Shown: positions 39,097 to 47,476 of the stretch, piece by piece
Numbering within the stretch: position 1 is the stretch's first letter
How the letters are laid out: each line of letters opens with the position of its first letter
Source of the DNA: an uncultured Verrucomicrobiota bacterium
Lineage (GTDB): Bacteria; Verrucomicrobiota; Verrucomicrobiia; Opitutales; Opitutaceae
Direction of reading: 5' to 3'
Length of the DNA stretch: 59,932 bases
NCBI GenBank assembly: GCA_903856725.1
Contig: CAIOCT010000112.1
Location: forward strand, 1 to 59,932
Notes under the pieces: model-generated
The model's input: the letters and a program-made list of their open reading frames with translations, nothing else
Databases searched by the model: none
What the model was told of the DNA's origin: nothing
Made by a program: the position numbers and the translations under genes

Positions 39097-39591
39097 ATGA
39101 ATCTCCAGCCGACCACGTTACAAAAAATCGACGAAGTGATTACCCATTATCCGGTGAAACGGAGCGCGACGTTGCCGCTCTTGCACTTGGTGCAAGAGGA
39201 TTTGGGTTGGATCTCGCCGGAAGCGATGGAGTGGATTGCGGCGAAGCTCGAGCTCCAGCCGATCAATATTTATGAGGTCGTCACTTTTTATCCGATGTTC
39301 CGGCAGAAGCCCATTGGCCGTCGACATATCAAAGTCTGTCGAACGCTTTCATGCGCTTTGACGGGCGGCTACAAGGTTTGCGCAGAATTTCAAAAACAGT
39401 TTGGCAGCCAGCCCGGGGCTGTGTCCGCCGATGGCGAGGTCACGATCGATTTTGTTGAATGTCTGGCCAGTTGTGGCACGGGCCCGGTGGTGATGATCGA
39501 TGATGATCTTCACGTTAAAGTGGACCTCGCCCGCGCCCAGCAACTCAGTGCGCAAATTAAAGCCGGCGCGAAAGCCCGGAGCACACCATGA
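39097..39591 (+). CDS. nuoE: NADH-quinone oxidoreductase subunit E
   Basis: The 24-kDa thioredoxin-like subunit with a 2Fe-2S cluster (N1a), 164 residues. Cluster ligands are in KVCRTLSCALTGG (Cx4C) and VECLASCGTGP (Cx3C). The ATG at 39097 directly follows an in-frame GTG at 39094; the ATG is preferred. It overlaps the small membrane-protein gene by 4 bp. Confidence 0.96.
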   Translation: MNLQPTTLQKIDEVITHYPVKRSATLPLLHLVQEDLGWISPEAMEWIAAKLELQPINIYEVVTFYPMFRQKPIGRRHIKVCRTLSCALTGGYKVCAEFQKQFGSQPGAVSADGEVTIDFVECLASCGTGPVVMIDDDLHVKVDLARAQQLSAQIKAGAKARSTP

Positions 39592-39890
39592 AAAAACATC
39601 GCCTGCTGCAAATTCCGCCGATCCGGTTCGGTGTCGTCTTGGGATTAATTAATGGCCTGATTGGTTTGCTGGTTGCGCCGATCATCTTGCTCGCCGGCGG
39701 GGTGATTGCCGCCACCGAAGCGCCTCGGCTGCTAGGAATTCCCTGGCTGTTTGTGGGGGCGGGGGCGCTTTTCATGCCACTGATTCATGCCGTCGGTGGT
39801 TTTCTCGTCGGCATCTTGCTGGCGATGGCCTATAATTTTGCCGCCCGCTGGACGGGAGGTATTGAATTAATTCTGGAGGAAAAGCCGTAA
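39588..39890 (+). CDS. Small membrane protein inside the nuo operon (unknown function)
   Basis: 100 residues with two long hydrophobic spans: about 17-42 (GLINGLIGLLVAPIILLAGG) and 50-82 (PWLFVGAGALFMPLIHAVGG and onward). The end (YNFAARWTGGIELILEE) resembles a widespread group of small membrane proteins of unknown function that finish in a similar aromatic-RWxGGIE segment. The start codon overlaps the nuoE stop (ATGA), so it is translationally coupled and expressed with complex I. It is not NuoA: it lacks that protein's three-helix pattern and conserved acidic residues. No functional claim is possible. Confidence 0.8.
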   Translation: MKKHRLLQIPPIRFGVVLGLINGLIGLLVAPIILLAGGVIAATEAPRLLGIPWLFVGAGALFMPLIHAVGGFLVGILLAMAYNFAARWTGGIELILEEKP

Positions 39891-39932
39891 GGATCGGCCC
39901 CGCTCGCTCTTATTTAAAAGCTAACCTTGCGT

Positions 39933-41288
39933 ATGCCTGCTCCTGATCAACACCGCTTAATTTTTGCTCATATCGATGAGCCTGGCTACAGCCATGACCT
40001 CGCCTGCTATCAAAAGCATGGTGGTTATGCAGTGATGAAGCGCGCGTTTGCGCGTAAGCCCGAAGAATTAATCGACGAAGTTAAACGCTCGGGACTGCGC
40101 GGTCGGGGTGGCGCCGGTTTTCCCTGTGGCGTCAAATGGAGTTTAGTCGATCGCAAGAGCGGCAAGCCGATTTACTTAATTGTTAACGCTGACGAGTCAG
40201 AGCCTGGAACGTTTAAGGATCGTTATATTATCCATCAAGATCCGCATCAGTTATTGGAGGGCACGCTCATTGCTTGTTTTGCCAATAACGTGAAGCAGGC
40301 GTATATTTATATTCGCGGCGAGATGCCGCTTGGGGCGCGGATTTTAGAAAAGGCTATCGCCGAAGCGCGGGCCGCTAATCTGGTCGGGCCTAATATTCTG
40401 GGCACGAGCTACAGTTGCGAAATTTATGTGCACCGTGGCGCTGGCGCCTATATTTGCGGTGAGGAGACTGGGTTGATTGAATCGCTTGAAGGTAAGCGGG
40501 CTAACCCGCGGATTAAGCCGCCTTATTTTCCGGCGGTGCTGGGTCTTTACCAATGTCCCACGATCGTGAACAACGTCGAGACGCTCTGTCATGTTAAGCA
40601 CATCGCCGATATGGGCGGGGAGGCTTATACTAAAATTGGCACGCCCAACAATACTGGCACGCGCATTTTCTGCGTTTCAGGTCACGTTCAGCGCCCTGGC
40701 TATTATGAATTTGAGGCCGGCAAGATAACGCTTGGCCAATTGCTGTATGAGGTTTGTGGGGGCCCACTCCCTGGGCGCGCGTTCAAGGCAGTTATTCCCG
40801 GCGGCTCTTCCGCGAAAATCCTGCGCTTCGGCGAACGCTTTAAAGGCAAGCGCAAGGTTGGTGCGGAGCTGGTCGACTACGATTGGGGGGTTGAGGATGT
40901 CCCGATGGATTTTGATTCGCTGGGGATGATCGGTACTATGGGCGGCTCGGGTGGCGTGATCGTCATGGATGATTCGGTCAACATGGTCGAAGCCTTGGCG
41001 AATATTAATGCCTTTTATGCGCACGAGAGTTGCGGGCAGTGTACGCCGTGTCGCGAGGGTTCGCTGTGGATGAAAAAAATCACGACGCGTATGGTGCACG
41101 GCACAGCGCGAGCCGAAGATGCCGCGTTGCTTAAAAGTGTGGCCGATCAAATCCCTGGCCGGACCATCTGCGCATTTGGGGAGGCTTGTTCGTGGCCGAC
41201 GCAAAGCTTCCTCGCGAAATTTGGTGATGAATTTAAAAATTACTCGGAGACCAAACAAGGGTCGCCGGCTCCGGCCACCTTGATCTGA
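39933..41288 (+). CDS. nuoF: NADH-quinone oxidoreductase subunit F
   Basis: NADH- and FMN-binding subunit with 4Fe-4S cluster N3, 451 residues. The nucleotide sites are GRGGAGFPCGVKWS and VNADESEPGTFKDR. A GAGAYICGEETGLIES segment follows, and the cluster cysteines are in SCGQCTPCREG plus the CAFGEA region. The ATG at 39933 is preferred to a TTG two codons earlier. It is the entry point for electrons from NADH. Confidence 0.97.
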   Translation: MPAPDQHRLIFAHIDEPGYSHDLACYQKHGGYAVMKRAFARKPEELIDEVKRSGLRGRGGAGFPCGVKWSLVDRKSGKPIYLIVNADESEPGTFKDRYIIHQDPHQLLEGTLIACFANNVKQAYIYIRGEMPLGARILEKAIAEARAANLVGPNILGTSYSCEIYVHRGAGAYICGEETGLIESLEGKRANPRIKPPYFPAVLGLYQCPTIVNNVETLCHVKHIADMGGEAYTKIGTPNNTGTRIFCVSGHVQRPGYYEFEAGKITLGQLLYEVCGGPLPGRAFKAVIPGGSSAKILRFGERFKGKRKVGAELVDYDWGVEDVPMDFDSLGMIGTMGGSGGVIVMDDSVNMVEALANINAFYAHESCGQCTPCREGSLWMKKITTRMVHGTARAEDAALLKSVADQIPGRTICAFGEACSWPTQSFLAKFGDEFKNYSETKQGSPAPATLI

Positions 41289-41344
41289 GCCGCATCCGAA
41301 CGCTTTTCTTTATACGCGCAACTTAGCGATTAAAAATATTTGCA

Positions 41345-43075
41345 ATGATTCAGCCGCTTCCATCCGACCTCATAACCGTCAATGTTGACGGCAAGGATAT
41401 CGCCGTGCCCAAGGGGACGAATATGATTGAGGCGGCGCGATTGGCGAGTGTGGAGGTCCCGCATTATTGTTATCATCCTAAGCTCACGATCTCCGGCAAT
41501 TGTCGTATGTGTCTGGTCGAAATGGGTCTGCCGGCAGTTGATCCGGCTACGAAGGCCCCGCTCATGGACCCTGCAACGGGTAAGCAAAAAATTAACTGGA
41601 TGCCGCGCCCGACGATTGCGTGCGCTACCAACGCTTCCCCTGGGCTGCATATCCGCACCAACACTGCCGCGGTGCAGGATTGCCGCAATAGCGTGACGGA
41701 ATTCCTCCTGATTAATCATCCGCTAGACTGCCCGATTTGCGATCAAGCGGGTGAATGTAAATTACAGGAGCACTCGACTGCTTATGGCCGCGGCTATTCG
41801 CGCTTCGTGGAGCAGAAAAATGTTAAGCCCAAGCGGACCCAACTCGGGCCCAGAGTTACGCTTGATGACGAACGTTGTATTTTGTGCTCCCGCTGCGTTC
41901 GCTTTAGCAAAGAGGTCGCGCAAGATGATGTTTTAGGTTTCATCGATCGCGGCAGTTACAGCACCTTAACGTGCTATCCGGGGAAGCAGCTCGCAAATAA
42001 TTATTCGCTTAACACGGTTGATCTTTGTCCCGTCGGCGCGCTGACCAGTACCGATTTTCGCTTCAAGATGCGGGTTTGGTTTCTTAAGCAAACCCCGAGT
42101 ATTGATTGCGAATCTTCAGTCGGCGCTAATACAGAGGTCTGGAGTCGCGAAGGCGTGATCTACCGCATCACTCCACGCCAAAATGATGCCGTTAATGATA
42201 CCTGGATGGCCGATTCTGGCCGAGTACTTTACAAGGCAGTGCAGGCTGCTGATCGACTCAGCCGGGCTTCACTCAATGGGGTCCCGACAACGCAGGAAAA
42301 AGCACTGCAAGCCGCGGTAGATTTATTGAGCGGGCGCGGCGGTCGGGTTGCGGCGGGCTCGGTTAACGGAGTGGCGGTGGTTGGTTCCGGGAGCAGTACC
42401 GTCGAGGAGCAATTTTTAACGCGCAAGATTGCAGATAAGCTTAAGGCTCCAGTGGCTCTCGTCAGCCGGGTGGATACAGGGGACAAAATTTTAGTTTCGG
42501 CTGACCGTAATCCGAATACCCGAGGGGCCTTAGTCACGGGGCTGATTTGCGCTTTGCCCGAGCAAAAACTTTCGGCGCTAAGTGCGGCGATTGAAGCCGG
42601 TCAAGTACAAGTGATTCTTTCGATCGGGGAGGATTTAATCGCGGCCGGCCTGACCGCAGCACAACTGGCTAAAGTGGCGGTGATTTATCTGGGGACGCAC
42701 CAAAATGCTACCAGTACAGTTGCCCAGGTGGTGATTCCCACGCTGACCGTTTTTGAGAAAGCGGGTACGTTGGTTAATCAACAATTCCGGTTACAGAAAT
42801 TTGTGCGCGCGGTCCCTGGTTTAGGCGGAGTCTCTGATGATTTGGTGTCGCTCAGTCATCTCCTGAATGCGCTGGGTGGCTCCACGCTGGGTTCAACGCT
42901 CGGCGCCCTTTGGCCGGTCATCGCTGCGGAAGTGAAAGTGCTCGCGCATACCACTTATGATACGTTGCCGAGCACGGGACTGTTGCTCGACAGCGCCACG
43001 TGGGCCGGTCTGCCATTTATTGAAGGTGAGACGCTCCACTTTAAGCCAGTTACTGCCGTGGGGGTGAAATCATGA
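41345..43075 (+). CDS. nuoG: NADH-quinone oxidoreductase subunit G (short form)
   Basis: The 75-kDa-type subunit carrying several Fe-S clusters, 576 residues. The N-terminal 2Fe-2S domain has CYHPKLTISGNCRMC; the His/Cys cluster region is HPLDCPICDQAGECKLQE; the two 4Fe-4S motifs include CILCSRCVRF and VDLCPVGAL. The molybdopterin-oxidoreductase-like remainder is short and divergent compared with the 780-900-residue forms. The segment where some NuoG proteins carry the extra N7 cluster keeps only one cysteine (TPSIDCESSVG), so N7 is absent. Its TGA overlaps the nuoH ATG. Confidence 0.95.
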   Translation: MIQPLPSDLITVNVDGKDIAVPKGTNMIEAARLASVEVPHYCYHPKLTISGNCRMCLVEMGLPAVDPATKAPLMDPATGKQKINWMPRPTIACATNASPGLHIRTNTAAVQDCRNSVTEFLLINHPLDCPICDQAGECKLQEHSTAYGRGYSRFVEQKNVKPKRTQLGPRVTLDDERCILCSRCVRFSKEVAQDDVLGFIDRGSYSTLTCYPGKQLANNYSLNTVDLCPVGALTSTDFRFKMRVWFLKQTPSIDCESSVGANTEVWSREGVIYRITPRQNDAVNDTWMADSGRVLYKAVQAADRLSRASLNGVPTTQEKALQAAVDLLSGRGGRVAAGSVNGVAVVGSGSSTVEEQFLTRKIADKLKAPVALVSRVDTGDKILVSADRNPNTRGALVTGLICALPEQKLSALSAAIEAGQVQVILSIGEDLIAAGLTAAQLAKVAVIYLGTHQNATSTVAQVVIPTLTVFEKAGTLVNQQFRLQKFVRAVPGLGGVSDDLVSLSHLLNALGGSTLGSTLGALWPVIAAEVKVLAHTTYDTLPSTGLLLDSATWAGLPFIEGETLHFKPVTAVGVKS

Positions 43076-44238
43076 GCGCTCTGCTCCACTATTGGGTGAG
43101 TCTGCCGTTAGTGCTTCAGCTGGTCATCAAAGGTTTGGCGGTCATCGGCTTCATGTTTCCCTTCGGCGGGGCGTGTTCGCTGATTGAGCGCAAAATTTCC
43201 GCGTGGATGCAGGGGCGCCACGGGCCTAATCGGGCCATTCCTTTCTGGATAGCGTGGGTCCCGATTATCGGTCCCTTGCTCCAACGCTTAGGCGTATTTC
43301 ATTTAATGGCAGACGGCGGGAAGATGTTTTTTAAGGAGGACGCTATTCCTGGGCACGTGAATAAATTTTATTTTATCCTCGCGCCGATTGTCGCGATGAT
43401 CCCGGCCTTGACCACCGTGAGTGTGGTGCCGTTCGGCGCATACGTGGATACGGCGGGGCAGCTCGTTCCGTTAGTCTTAGCGGATGTAGATGTCGGTTTG
43501 CTCGCGGTCTTTGCGGTTTCCTCGCTGGGAGTCTATGCTCTGATTTTGGCGGGCTGGGCCTCTAATTCAAAATATCCATTCCTTGGCGGCGTACGCGCTT
43601 CAGCGCAGCTCATTTCATACGAGCTCTCCATGACGCTCTCCATCTTGCCGGTGTTCTTGTGGGTCAATGCGCCCGGCGGTTCCGGTACGCTTAGTCTGTT
43701 TGCTGTCGTGCAAGCCCAATCAGGCCCTTGGCATAGTTGGAGTGGCTTATGGTTTATTTTTACGATGCCGGTGGCCGCACTGATTTTCCTCGTGTCGCTC
43801 TTTGCGGAGACCAATCGGTTGCCCTTTGATATGGCGGAAGGGGAGGCGGATCTCGTCGGTGGCTTTCATACAGAGTACGGTTCGCTAAAGTGGGGGCTCT
43901 TCTTTGTGGCGGAGTATTCTCATATGCTGATCGGTTCTGGGGTGTTTGTGCTGCTTTTCCTCGGAGGCTGGAATCCACTGCCGTGGCTGCCACTGGCAAC
44001 TTTGGCGGGCTGGTTGGGGCTGGCGGGCCATCCGCTCGTGGTCGGGATTCTCTCGGTCGTGATTTTTCTCACCAAGGTGATGTTCTTTATTTTCCTCTTT
44101 ATGTGGGTGCGCTGGACCGTGCCGCGTTTCCGTTATGATCAAGTGATGAAACTCGGCTGGCAAAAATTACTACCACTCGCGATTGGTAATTTAATCGTCT
44201 ACGCGCTGGCCATCGCCTGGGTGCAGGTGAAAAACTAA
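43072..44238 (+). CDS. nuoH: NADH-quinone oxidoreductase subunit H
   Basis: Membrane subunit at the junction of the two arms, contributing to the quinone channel, 388 residues with about eight to nine transmembrane helices. The signatures are ERKISAWMQGRHGPNRA near residue 40 and ETNRLPFDMAEGEADLVGGFHTEYG at about 245-270, and MWVRWTVPRFRYDQVMKLGWQ near the C-terminus. GGGGTGAAATC before the ATG gives a moderate Shine-Dalgarno. Confidence 0.97.
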   Translation: MSALLHYWVSLPLVLQLVIKGLAVIGFMFPFGGACSLIERKISAWMQGRHGPNRAIPFWIAWVPIIGPLLQRLGVFHLMADGGKMFFKEDAIPGHVNKFYFILAPIVAMIPALTTVSVVPFGAYVDTAGQLVPLVLADVDVGLLAVFAVSSLGVYALILAGWASNSKYPFLGGVRASAQLISYELSMTLSILPVFLWVNAPGGSGTLSLFAVVQAQSGPWHSWSGLWFIFTMPVAALIFLVSLFAETNRLPFDMAEGEADLVGGFHTEYGSLKWGLFFVAEYSHMLIGSGVFVLLFLGGWNPLPWLPLATLAGWLGLAGHPLVVGILSVVIFLTKVMFFIFLFMWVRWTVPRFRYDQVMKLGWQKLLPLAIGNLIVYALAIAWVQVKN

Positions 44239-44246
44239 CTCTTGTC

Positions 44247-44786
44247 ATGGCCTACGTCGTCGAACGCAAACCTCTCACTCTCGCCGAGCGGCTTTATCTG
44301 CCGCAGATTTTCGCGGGCTTGCGAATTACTTTAAAGCATCTGTTCGCGCCCAACGTGACGCTGCAGTACCCGGAGGAGCGTCCCGCTATTCCGCCAGGCT
44401 ACCGGGGGGTCCCGACGCTGGTGCGTGATCCTCACGGGCGAGAGAAATGTGTTTCCTGTCAACTGTGTGAGTTTGTTTGTCCGCCGAAGGCTATTCGCAT
44501 TACGCCGGGGGCCGTGCCGGCCGACCAGCCAGACCGGTTGCATATTGAAAAAGCACCGCAAGCTTTCGATATCGACATGCTGCGCTGCATTTATTGCGGC
44601 TTGTGCCAGGAAGTCTGCCCGGAGGAGGCGATCTTTTTGCAGAATCAATATTCCCTTAGCGGTTACACACGCGCTGAGCTGGTGAATGATAAAGCCCGTC
44701 TTTACGAGCTGGGTGGCACGTTGCCGGATCAGCATTATAAATGGGATAAAAAGAAAGGAGCGGCCGAGCACGGCAACACGCATTGA
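44247..44786 (+). CDS. nuoI: NADH-quinone oxidoreductase subunit I
   Basis: Ferredoxin-like subunit with two 4Fe-4S clusters (N6a/N6b), 179 residues. The two cysteine motifs are CVSCQLCEFVCP and CIYCGLCQEVCP. The N-terminal LKHLFAPNVTLQYPEERP and the YRGVPTLV segment are typical. It partly overlaps a TTG-initiated extension of nuoJ, but the nuoJ ATG is 6 bp downstream. Confidence 0.97.
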   Translation: MAYVVERKPLTLAERLYLPQIFAGLRITLKHLFAPNVTLQYPEERPAIPPGYRGVPTLVRDPHGREKCVSCQLCEFVCPPKAIRITPGAVPADQPDRLHIEKAPQAFDIDMLRCIYCGLCQEVCPEEAIFLQNQYSLSGYTRAELVNDKARLYELGGTLPDQHYKWDKKKGAAEHGNTH

Positions 44787-44791
44787 TTCCG

Positions 44792-45298
44792 ATGGCTAAC
44801 CTCTTATTTTATTTCTTCGCTTTGCTTGCCCTCGTCAGTGCGGCGCTGGTCGTGGTGAGTAAAAATCCGGTTAACGCGGCGCTCGGTTTGCTCTTAAGCC
44901 TCGTCGGCGTCGCTGGTTTGTTCGTACTTCTGAATGCGGCACTCTTGGCGTTCGTCCTGCTCTTGGTCTATGCTGGTGCTGTCGTCGCCCTTTTTCTTTT
45001 CATTATCATGTTGCTGGATACGCGGCCAGGGCAGCAAAAGCCGTTTCAGCGAATGACGCTCATCGCGGCAACGCTCGGTGGGGCTTTGTTAGTCGTCGGC
45101 GTACTTTCGTTAAACCAGCGCGCGGCTTTGCCGGCGGGGGGGGCTTCCGTGACGGGGCCAACTTTAAAGCATTATGCCGAACAATTATTCACAACCTATC
45201 TGCTGCCGGTGCAGCTCGTGGGTTTTCTGCTCCTGATTGCGATGCTTGGCGTGATCGTGTTGAGTAAAAAATCTGACCAAGCGGAGGAAGGTTCATGA
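44792..45298 (+). CDS. nuoJ: NADH-quinone oxidoreductase subunit J
   Basis: Membrane-arm subunit of 168 residues with five predicted transmembrane helices; [18 protein letters not shown] and [19 protein letters not shown] are family signatures, the latter containing the pi-bulge helix region. The ATG at 44792 was chosen over an upstream TTG at 44783. It overlaps nuoK by 4 bp. Confidence 0.95.
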   Translation: MANLLFYFFALLALVSAALVVVSKNPVNAALGLLLSLVGVAGLFVLLNAALLAFVLLLVYAGAVVALFLFIIMLLDTRPGQQKPFQRMTLIAATLGGALLVVGVLSLNQRAALPAGGASVTGPTLKHYAEQLFTTYLLPVQLVGFLLLIAMLGVIVLSKKSDQAEEGS

Positions 45299-45600
45299 TC
45301 GCAGGCTTGATGCATTATCTATTGTTGAGTGCGGTGCTTTTTGCCCTCGGTTTTTTCGGGGTACTGCTACGCAAGAATACGTTGGTGATTTATATGTCTC
45401 TCGAGCTGATGCTCATTGCCGCGACGCTCGCGCTGGCGGCGTTTTCACATTTTAACGATACGCTCGACGGTAACGTTTTTGTTTTTTTCATCCTCACGAT
45501 TGCCGCCGCGGAGGTCGCGGTCGGGCTAGCCATCATTGTCGCGCTCTTCCGGAAGCGGGGCACGGTGCAGGTTGAGGCCCTTAATCATCTGCGGCATTGA
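45295..45600 (+). CDS. nuoK: NADH-quinone oxidoreductase subunit K
   Basis: Small three-helix membrane subunit (101 residues) on the proton path; the conserved glutamates lie in the [11 protein letters not shown] helix and in [15 protein letters not shown] strong Shine-Dalgarno (GGAGGAAGG) precedes the ATG within the end of nuoJ. Confidence 0.97.
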   Translation: MIAGLMHYLLLSAVLFALGFFGVLLRKNTLVIYMSLELMLIAATLALAAFSHFNDTLDGNVFVFFILTIAAAEVAVGLAIIVALFRKRGTVQVEALNHLRH

Positions 45601-45601
45601 T

Positions 45602-47473
45602 ATGAATCCCGTTTCCACCACTTTGCTTATTCTGCTATTGCCGCTTTTTTCAGCGGCCGTGATTGCGCTGGGTCTGCGGCGGCAAGGAGCATTGGCCGCT
45701 GGGCTTTCTACGACGATTGCTGGCGCGATTGCCCTACTATCATGGCAGCTGATTTTCAGCGGGCAGCGCAATTTTAATGCATCGTGGGAGTGGTTACGCT
45801 TAGGCGATTTGGTCGTCTCCCTCGGTTTTAAATTTGATGATCTAGCTGCGCTGATGCTGTTTGTCGTCAGCTTCATCGGTTTTTTGATTCATATTTTTTC
45901 TCTTGGTTACATGCGTGATGATGCCGCGCGGGCCCGATTCTTTGGGGGCCTATCCATTTTCATGTTTTCAATGCTCGGCATCGTTCTCGCCGATAACTTG
46001 TTCATGATTTTTATTTTTTGGGAGCTGGTGGGCTTTAGTTCGTATTTGCTCATTGGACATTGGCACGAGCGCTCCGCTGCAGCCGAGGCGGCTAAAAAAG
46101 CCTTCATCGTTAATCGCGTGGGCGACTTCGGCTTCTTGCTCGGCATCATTATGTGCTACTGGAGCAACGGCACGGTGAATCTCGCCGCGCTCGAGGCGCA
46201 GCACGTGCCTAGTACGATGATCGCCCTGCTCCTGTTTTGTGGCGCGGCTGGCAAATCGGCCCAGCTGCCGCTGCAAGTTTGGCTGCCAGATGCGATGGAA
46301 GGTCCTACGCCGGTGTCGGCGTTGATTCATGCGGCTACCATGGTGGCCGCCGGCATTTATCTGCTCTGTCGCATCAATGTTCTCATGGTCCCTGAAGCCC
46401 TCACCGTCATCATGTGGATCGGCACTGTCACTGCGCTGTATGCAGCGCTTTGTGCCGTCGTGCAGCGGGATATCAAAAAGGTGCTCGCCTACTCAACGCT
46501 TTCGCAGCTCGGTTACATGGTCGCTGCTTTTGGTCTGGGTTCGCTCACACTCCGTCATGAAATGGGCGGGGTGGTGCATGAGATGGTCATCGCGACCGGC
46601 GTGGGCGCGGCGATGTTTCATCTGACGACGCATGCTTTTTTTAAGGCCCTGCTCTTCCTGGGCTCGGGCTCGGTGATTCACGGCTGTCATCATGAGCAGG
46701 ATATTTTTAAAATGGGCGGGCTGCGCGCCAAGATGCCGATTACCTTCATCACCTTTACCCTCGGGGTCTTGGCGATCATCGGCATGCCCGGGCTGGCCGG
46801 GTTTTTCTCTAAAGATGCTATTCTCTATTTAGCGTTCGAGAAAAATACGATGGTGTTTGCGGTCTTAGTTTTTACGGCAGTGCTGACTTCATTTTATATG
46901 ATCCGTGTGTGGAAATTAACCTTCTGGGGTGTTGCCCGCTCGGACCACGCGGCGCAGGCGCACGAGAGTAGTTTCATCATGACGTTGCCTCTCGTGGTGC
47001 TCGCGGTCCTCTCGATTATCGGAGGCTATGCAGCATTTTTTGGTCGGTTAGCCGGAGAAGTCGCGGAGCTTGTGCCAGAGGCAACGGGGGCCGCGCATAG
47101 CACAATTTTATTGGTCTCGCTGGGGGTCATGCTAACGGGTGCCAGCACAGCTTGGCTCTTCTATGCGTCGGCTGAAACCGATTCATTAGAAGAGAAGTTT
47201 CGACTAGGTTTTCGCGGACTCACGGGTCTCAAGGAATCTTTCGACCGTCTGTACACTTACTACGTGGCTAAAATTCAGCAGCGCTTGGCCATGCTGCTAA
47301 ATTTTATTGAGCAAATCTTTTTAGCCGGACTCCTCATCCGCGGATTGGGGGGAGTCGTTACGTTGGTTGGGTATGGCGCGCGGTCGCTCTACACGGGCAG
47401 CCTGCACACCTATGTTTATTGGTTTTTATTGGGGGCCGCACTCCTCTGGGCCTTCGCTGCTGGTATTTTTTAA
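45602..47473 (+). CDS. nuoL: NADH-quinone oxidoreductase subunit L
   Basis: Antiporter-like proton-pumping subunit with the long lateral helix, 623 residues and about 16 transmembrane helices. Conserved features are FFIFWELVGFSSYLLIGHWH, the lysine-bearing FIVNRVGDFGFLLG, LPDAMEGPTPVSALIHAATMVAAG and LTTHAFFKALLFLGSGSVIH. The ATG at 45602 follows nuoK by one base; a longer frame inside nuoK is not real. Confidence 0.97.
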   Translation: MNPVSTTLLILLLPLFSAAVIALGLRRQGALAAGLSTTIAGAIALLSWQLIFSGQRNFNASWEWLRLGDLVVSLGFKFDDLAALMLFVVSFIGFLIHIFSLGYMRDDAARARFFGGLSIFMFSMLGIVLADNLFMIFIFWELVGFSSYLLIGHWHERSAAAEAAKKAFIVNRVGDFGFLLGIIMCYWSNGTVNLAALEAQHVPSTMIALLLFCGAAGKSAQLPLQVWLPDAMEGPTPVSALIHAATMVAAGIYLLCRINVLMVPEALTVIMWIGTVTALYAALCAVVQRDIKKVLAYSTLSQLGYMVAAFGLGSLTLRHEMGGVVHEMVIATGVGAAMFHLTTHAFFKALLFLGSGSVIHGCHHEQDIFKMGGLRAKMPITFITFTLGVLAIIGMPGLAGFFSKDAILYLAFEKNTMVFAVLVFTAVLTSFYMIRVWKLTFWGVARSDHAAQAHESSFIMTLPLVVLAVLSIIGGYAAFFGRLAGEVAELVPEATGAAHSTILLVSLGVMLTGASTAWLFYASAETDSLEEKFRLGFRGLTGLKESFDRLYTYYVAKIQQRLAMLLNFIEQIFLAGLLIRGLGGVVTLVGYGARSLYTGSLHTYVYWFLLGAALLWAFAAGIF

Positions 47474-47476
47474 TCT

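Noticed and set aside
39588-39890. The small membrane protein in the nuo operon as a displaced NuoA
   Set aside because: It lacks the three-helix layout and conserved acidic residues of NuoA.
40677-41258. 193-codon minus-strand frame inside nuoF
   Set aside because: Antisense shadow of a fully conserved nuoF.
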